Shown here piece by piece: positions 59,907-64,000 of a stretch of DNA of 64,000 nucleotides. The first letter of the stretch is position 1. Each line of letters begins with the position of its first letter. Under the pieces are notes generated by a model that was given only the letters and a program-made list of their open reading frames with translations, searched no databases and was not told the origin of the DNA. The stretch lies in the NCBI RefSeq assembly GCF_018135625.1, contig NZ_CP073078.1:3690501-3754500 (forward strand). The letters run 5' to 3'. A program made the position numbers and the translations under genes. The stretch comes from Phenylobacterium montanum (GTDB lineage: Bacteria > Pseudomonadota > Alphaproteobacteria > Caulobacterales > Caulobacteraceae).

Positions 59907-59930
59907 GGGCCGCGGATATCTCCGCGGCCC
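59907..59930 (-). terminator. hairpin after the exopolysaccharide kinase gene
   Basis: A perfect 10-bp stem GGGCCGCGGA/TCCGCGGCCC with a four-base loop, about 25 bases beyond the stop of the minus-strand autokinase. The following bases on that strand are T-rich (TTCTGCTTT) but not a pure T-run. It should end that transcript. Confidence 0.65.
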
Positions 59931-59955
59931 CCTTCGACTGGACGGGTCCGAAACC

Positions 59956-62244
59956 CTACTGCGTGTAGTAGTCCCGGTATTCCTTGGCGTAGTAGCCGAT
60001 GTCGCCATAGCCGGAGCGGGCCTGCTCCTTCATGTCGACCTGGGTCAGGGCTACGCCGCTGACCCGGGCGCCGGAGAACTGCAGCATCTTGATCGACTTC
60101 TCGACCGCCTGCTGGGCGGTGCGGCGCCAGCGGGCCAGGAGCAGGACCGTATCGCACTTGGGCGCGATCACCCGGGTGTCGGCCACGGCCAGCACCGGGG
60201 CGGTGTCCAGGATCACGATCTCGAAGCGCTGGCGCAGGTGCTGCAGCAGGCGCTCGAACGGCTGCCCGGAGAAGACATCGCGCGGCGAGGAGCCGCCCTC
60301 GGCCGAGGCGGTCAGGAAATAGGCGTTGGTAAGCTGGTCCTTGATCAGGCCGGCCTCGAGGCTGGCCGAGCCGTTCAGCACTTCCAGCAGGCCCGCCTTG
60401 GGATTGAGGCCCAGGTGCATGTTGATCGCGCGGCGTCGCAGGTCGCAGTCGACCACCACCACCGAGGCGCCGGCCATGGCGACAACCCGCGCCAGGCAGA
60501 TCGAGGTGGTGCTCTTGCCTTCGCTGGGGAAGGAGGAGGTGATGGCGATCACCTGTGAGGTTTCGCCCCCGGCCTTGGAGGCGCCCAGCGCCGCGCGCAG
60601 GTTGCGGAAAGCCTCGGCATAGGCCGACAGCGGCCTTTCCACCACATAGTTGGTCGGTGACAGCCGGGCCTTGGCCAGGGTCTTGTCGTTGATGGTCGAG
60701 GCCAGCATCGGGATGGAGCCCAGGTCCGGCAGGTCGAACAGGCTTTCGACCTGGTCGGAGGTGAACAGCCGGTTCTCGAACATCTCCAAAAGCAGGATGG
60801 CGCCGAAGCCGATCGCGCAGGCGGCGATCAGACCCAGCGGGATGTTGAGGATCCACAGCGGCGACGACAGCTTTGTCGGGGTCTTGGCGCGCGAGATGAT
60901 GCGGCTGTCCGACTGCTCGATGCCCTGCTGGGCGCTGGTCTGCTTAAAGCGGTCGAGGAAGGTCTGGTACAGGGTCCGCGCCGAGTCGGCGTTGCGCTCC
61001 AGTTCGGCCAGCTTGACGCTGGCGGCGTTGTTGGCGACCAGGGTGCCCTTGGACTGCGACAGGCTGCCCGCGATCGAGGCGGTGCGCTGGCGGGCCACCG
61101 AAACCTGCGCCTGCAGGTTCGAGATCACCCGTTTGATTTCCGACTGGATCTGGTTGTCGATATCGTTCAGCTGCTGCTTGGCGCGCAGCAGTTCGGGGTG
61201 GCGCGGCCCGTAGCGGGCTTCCAGGTCGGCGACCTGGCGGCTGACCTCGGCGCGCTGGGCGCGCAGCTGCTGCACCACCTGGGAGTTCAGCGCCTCGCCG
61301 ACATCGTCGCCACTGCTGCCGTGGGCGAGCTGGCTTTGGGCGGTGTTCAGCCGGGCGGTGACCTCGGCCTCCTGGACGCGGGTGGCTGCCAGCTGGTTAT
61401 TGAGGTTGGCGATTTCCTGCTCTGTCAGGCTGTTGCCCTCGGCGCTCAAGAGGCCGTTGGCGGCCTTGTAGCGCTCGACCGCGGCGTCGGCGGCGACCAC
61501 CTGGTCGCGCAGGCCGGCCAGGCGCGAGTTCAGCCACTGATTGGCGCGCTCGGTGGCGTCGAACTTGGCGTCCAGCTGTTCCAAGAGGTATTTGTCGGCA
61601 TAGGTGTTGGCGATCAGGGCCGCCTTTTGCGGCGTATCGGCGCGATAGCCGACGTCGATCACGTAGGTCAGGCCCTCGCGGGTGACCTTCAGATTCTTGA
61701 GGATCTTGTCGATCACCTTTTCATGGGCGACCTGCGCCTTCATGGCGGCGCTGGGCTCCTGTTTGCCGGTGATGGAGTCGATCAGGCTGTTGATGGCGCC
61801 GCTGATGGCCTGCTTGATCGGGCGCAGGAGGCCCGGTGGCCGGGCCTCGGCGTTGAAGAAGGGATCTCGGTCGAGGTTCAGCTGGGTGTCGACCTTTTCG
61901 GCCAGGTCGCGCGAGCCCAGCACCGCCACCTCGGTGTCGACGGTGAACGCGTCATTGGGCAGGTCGCCCATCACCTGCTGCTCGTTGACCACCATTTGCT
62001 TGTGCTGGTCGACGATCACGGTCGCGGTCCCCGTATAGAGCGGGAACCACAGTTGCATGGCGATGGTGACGGCGATGGCCAGGGCGAACACGGCCGCGGC
62101 CACGATGGTGAAGGTCGTCTGACGGCGCCGGAACAGCGCGATATATTTCTGCAGGTCCAGGGTCGGCGCGGCCGGCTTCACATTGTCCAGCAGTCCGGAC
62201 AGGCTTTGCCTGGCGACGAGGCCTTCGGGCAGGTGCGTGTTCAT
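59956..62244 (-). CDS. exopolysaccharide co-polymerase/tyrosine autokinase (Wzc/ExoP type)
   Basis: A 762-residue fused protein. The Wzz domain has its first helix near residues 48-70 (FTIVAAAVFALAIAVTIAMQ) and its second near 470-495 (ILNIPLGLIAACAIGFGAIL). Between them lies a long coiled coil. The BY-kinase domain has Walker A SSFPSEGKSTTSICLARVVA, Walker A' VVVVDCDLRRRAINMHLGLN and Walker B VILDTAPVLAVAD. The C-terminal tyrosine cluster is GYGDIGYYAKEYRDYYTQ. It controls chain length and export of a polysaccharide. It is divergent from a phosphomannomutase, which fits sugar-nucleotide supply. Confidence 0.92.
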   Translation of the reverse strand: MNTHLPEGLVARQSLSGLLDNVKPAAPTLDLQKYIALFRRRQTTFTIVAAAVFALAIAVTIAMQLWFPLYTGTATVIVDQHKQMVVNEQQVMGDLPNDAFTVDTEVAVLGSRDLAEKVDTQLNLDRDPFFNAEARPPGLLRPIKQAISGAINSLIDSITGKQEPSAAMKAQVAHEKVIDKILKNLKVTREGLTYVIDVGYRADTPQKAALIANTYADKYLLEQLDAKFDATERANQWLNSRLAGLRDQVVAADAAVERYKAANGLLSAEGNSLTEQEIANLNNQLAATRVQEAEVTARLNTAQSQLAHGSSGDDVGEALNSQVVQQLRAQRAEVSRQVADLEARYGPRHPELLRAKQQLNDIDNQIQSEIKRVISNLQAQVSVARQRTASIAGSLSQSKGTLVANNAASVKLAELERNADSARTLYQTFLDRFKQTSAQQGIEQSDSRIISRAKTPTKLSSPLWILNIPLGLIAACAIGFGAILLLEMFENRLFTSDQVESLFDLPDLGSIPMLASTINDKTLAKARLSPTNYVVERPLSAYAEAFRNLRAALGASKAGGETSQVIAITSSFPSEGKSTTSICLARVVAMAGASVVVVDCDLRRRAINMHLGLNPKAGLLEVLNGSASLEAGLIKDQLTNAYFLTASAEGGSSPRDVFSGQPFERLLQHLRQRFEIVILDTAPVLAVADTRVIAPKCDTVLLLARWRRTAQQAVEKSIKMLQFSGARVSGVALTQVDMKEQARSGYGDIGYYAKEYRDYYTQ

Positions 62245-62564
62245 ACGTCGTGACTACTCCAGACCGACTGACCACGAGGTAAACGCCCTTAGGGTCTAGC
62301 CGTAGCCTATGCGCGCTACGGTGGGAAGCCGGCAATAGCTTACGTTAGCGAGCCGGGCGATCCGGCCCATGCTGCACAGGTCAGGTCCGACATTGTGCAA
62401 CGCAACACGCATTAGCAGCATCGCCGGGTCAATTGAACCGTCCCGGCGGCAAGAACCGCGCCAGGGCGGGTACATTTCTGATGGAACGCACTACGCTGTA
62501 GCTGGTTTCTTCATTCCCGGCAGTTTATCAGGCGGGCGCCGGGGAGACAGACATCGGAGCTTTC
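62245..62564. promoter_or_regulatory. divergent promoter region, autokinase / phosphomannomutase
   Basis: This 320-base gap between divergent polysaccharide genes contains AT-richer stretches near 62385-62420 and 62460-62520, where promoters are likely. I see no gene or strong hairpin. GGAG precedes the rightward ATG by about five bases. Confidence 0.4.
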
Positions 62565-64000
62565 ATGTTCGCTGCGCCACGCGCCGACCTTGCCGCCAAT
62601 ACCCTCGCCTATGAAAACACCCCCCTGGTGAAGGCCACGGGCTTTCGCGAATACGACGCCCGCTGGCTGTTCGGGCCGGAAATCAATCTCTTGGGAATCC
62701 AGGCTCTTGGCCTGGGCCTCGGGACCTACATTCACGAGCTGGGCCAGTCGAAGATCGTGGTTGGCCACGACTTCCGCTCATACTCCCTGTCGATCAAGCA
62801 GGCCCTGACCCTGGGCCTTCTGGCCGCCGGCTGCGAGGTGCTGGACATCGGCCTGGCCCTGTCCCCCATGGCCTATTTCGCCCAGTTCGACCTGGACGCC
62901 CCGTGCGTGGCCATGGTCACGGCCAGCCACAACGAGAACGGCTGGACTGGCGTCAAAATGGGCGCCCAGCGCCCGCTGACCTTCGGCCCGGACGAAATGG
63001 GACGACTGCGGGACATCGTGCTGGCGGGCGCCTTCGTCGAGCGGCCGGGCGGCAAGCTGACCCGTGTCGATGGGGTGATGGAACGCTTCATCGCCGACGT
63101 CGCCGCGCGCCTGTCGCTGAAGCGGCCGCTGAAGGTGATCGCCGCCTGCGGAAACGGCACCGCCGGCGCCTTTGCGCCGGACGCCCTGCGCCGCATGGGC
63201 GTGGCCGAGCTGGTCGAGATGGACTGCGACCTCGACTGGAGCTTCCCCAAGTACAATCCCAATCCCGAAGATCACGTCATGCTCAAGGCCATGGCCGAAA
63301 AGGTGCGCGCCGAGGGCGCCGACCTGGCCCTGGGCTTCGACGGCGACGGCGACCGCTGCGGGGTGGTGGACGATGAGGGCGAGGAAATCTTCGCCGACAA
63401 GATCGGCCTGATGCTGGCCCGGGATCTGGCCCCCCTGCACCCGGGCGCCAAGTTCATCGTCGACGTCAAATCGACCGGCCTCTACGCCACCGACCCGATC
63501 CTTGCCGAGAACGGCTGCACCACGGTCTACTGGAAGACCGGCCACAGCTACATCAAGCGCAAGACCGCCGAGATCGGCGCCCTGGCCGGCTTCGAAAAGA
63601 GCGGCCACTTCTTCCTCGCAGGGGAACTCGGCCGCGGCTACGACTGCGGCCTGACCGCGGCGGCGGCGATCCTGGCCATGCTCGACCGCAATCCGGGCAA
63701 GAAGCTCAGCGACCTGAAGAAGGCCCTGCCCATCGCCTGGACCTCGCTGACCATGTCGCCTCACTGCGCCGACGAGGCCAAGTACGGCGTGGTGGACAAG
63801 GTCACCCAGGAATATCTCGCCCTGGCCGAGGCCAAGGGCCAGATCCTGGGCCGCGGCATCCGCGAGGTGATCACGGTCAACGGCGTGCGCGTGGCGCTGG
63901 AGGACGGCTCCTGGGTGTTGGTCCGCGCCTCCTCGAACAAACCCGAGGTGGTGGTGGTGGTCGAGAGCACCCGCAGCGAGGACGACATGCGCGCCCTGTT
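62565..64000 (+). CDS. phosphomannomutase/phosphoglucomutase, partial (runs off window end)
   Basis: An alpha-D-phosphohexomutase of which the first 478 codons are visible. The phosphoserine loop is VAMVTASHNENGW, the metal-binding loop LGFDGDGDRCGVVD, the sugar-binding loop FEKSGHFF, and the phosphate loop VLVRASSNKPEVVVVVEST. It interconverts mannose-6-P and mannose-1-P, or the glucose pair, for exopolysaccharide or lipopolysaccharide. The sequence after ATG is MFAAPRADLAANTLAYENTP. Its place opposite the autokinase supports a polysaccharide role. Confidence 0.93.
   Translation, partial: MFAAPRADLAANTLAYENTPLVKATGFREYDARWLFGPEINLLGIQALGLGLGTYIHELGQSKIVVGHDFRSYSLSIKQALTLGLLAAGCEVLDIGLALSPMAYFAQFDLDAPCVAMVTASHNENGWTGVKMGAQRPLTFGPDEMGRLRDIVLAGAFVERPGGKLTRVDGVMERFIADVAARLSLKRPLKVIAACGNGTAGAFAPDALRRMGVAELVEMDCDLDWSFPKYNPNPEDHVMLKAMAEKVRAEGADLALGFDGDGDRCGVVDDEGEEIFADKIGLMLARDLAPLHPGAKFIVDVKSTGLYATDPILAENGCTTVYWKTGHSYIKRKTAEIGALAGFEKSGHFFLAGELGRGYDCGLTAAAAILAMLDRNPGKKLSDLKKALPIAWTSLTMSPHCADEAKYGVVDKVTQEYLALAEAKGQILGRGIREVITVNGVRVALEDGSWVLVRASSNKPEVVVVVESTRSEDDMRAL

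Overview
The window is about 68% GC and densely packed on both strands. It looks like a chromosomal segment of a Caulobacteraceae-type alphaproteobacterium (Caulobacter, Phenylobacterium or a close relative). The main evidence is a set of cell-cycle genes typical of that group: a TrcR (DUF1013) regulator, RcdA, the histidine phosphotransferase ChpT, and a cpa/tad pilus locus with a small Flp-type pilin. GANTC (CcrM) sites cluster upstream of rcdA, and a TTAA-N7-TTAA-like CtrA half-site pair lies upstream of pilA. These fit the same lineage, but they are pattern matches only. No phage, transposase, CRISPR array or rRNA operon was seen.

Layout. Positions 1-6000 hold the tail of an MFS transporter, a LysR/NAD-binding protein pair, trcR, a quinone oxidoreductase, a DUF1192 protein, rcdA and rpmE. 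Positions 6200-12000 hold an ABC exporter, suhB, thiE and an HWE histidine kinase with its own response regulator. Positions 12000-17000 hold a PNPOx-like protein, two glutathione transferases, a LysR regulator, nrdB and the bfd-bfr iron-storage pair. A good candidate NrdR double box precedes nrdB and a Fur-like palindrome precedes bfd. Positions 17000-26000 hold miscellaneous enzymes, several with interlocked convergent ends, plus a probable gene remnant. Positions 26000-33000 hold an alpha/beta hydrolase with a membrane domain, then an export module: a Tat-type dihydrodipicolinate synthase-family protein, a PQQ dehydrogenase and a cytochrome c fused to an NHL propeller. Positions 32800-35100 are an ahpD/ahpC/oxyR peroxide-defence block with a convincing OxyR operator. 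Positions 35100-38400 hold a fumarylacetoacetase-family hydrolase, an MHS transporter and cysQ.

Positions 38400-52300 carry chpT, a CheY-like regulator and cheR, followed by the Tad pilus operon read leftwards from pilA (pilA, cpaA, cpaB, cpaC, cpaD, cpaE, cpaF, tadB, tadC). Facing it are a small protein with a CpaC-type N-terminal domain and two TadE-like pseudopilins. Positions 52300-64000 carry pabC, an MFS protein, a GT87-type membrane glycosyltransferase, a LysR gene divergent from two alpha/beta hydrolases and an MBL hydrolase, an exopolysaccharide tyrosine autokinase, and a phosphomannomutase/phosphoglucomutase cut by the window end.

Two intergenic repeat families occur. A hairpin element is present in two copies (20431-20542 and 29207-29285), and a different long inverted repeat lies at 5621-5728. 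A sequence resembling the 3' half of a tRNA lies at 59859-59905 beside a strong hairpin. Start sites were chosen by ribosome-binding site and family fit; several genes, including cpaE and cpaF, appear to use TTG or GTG.
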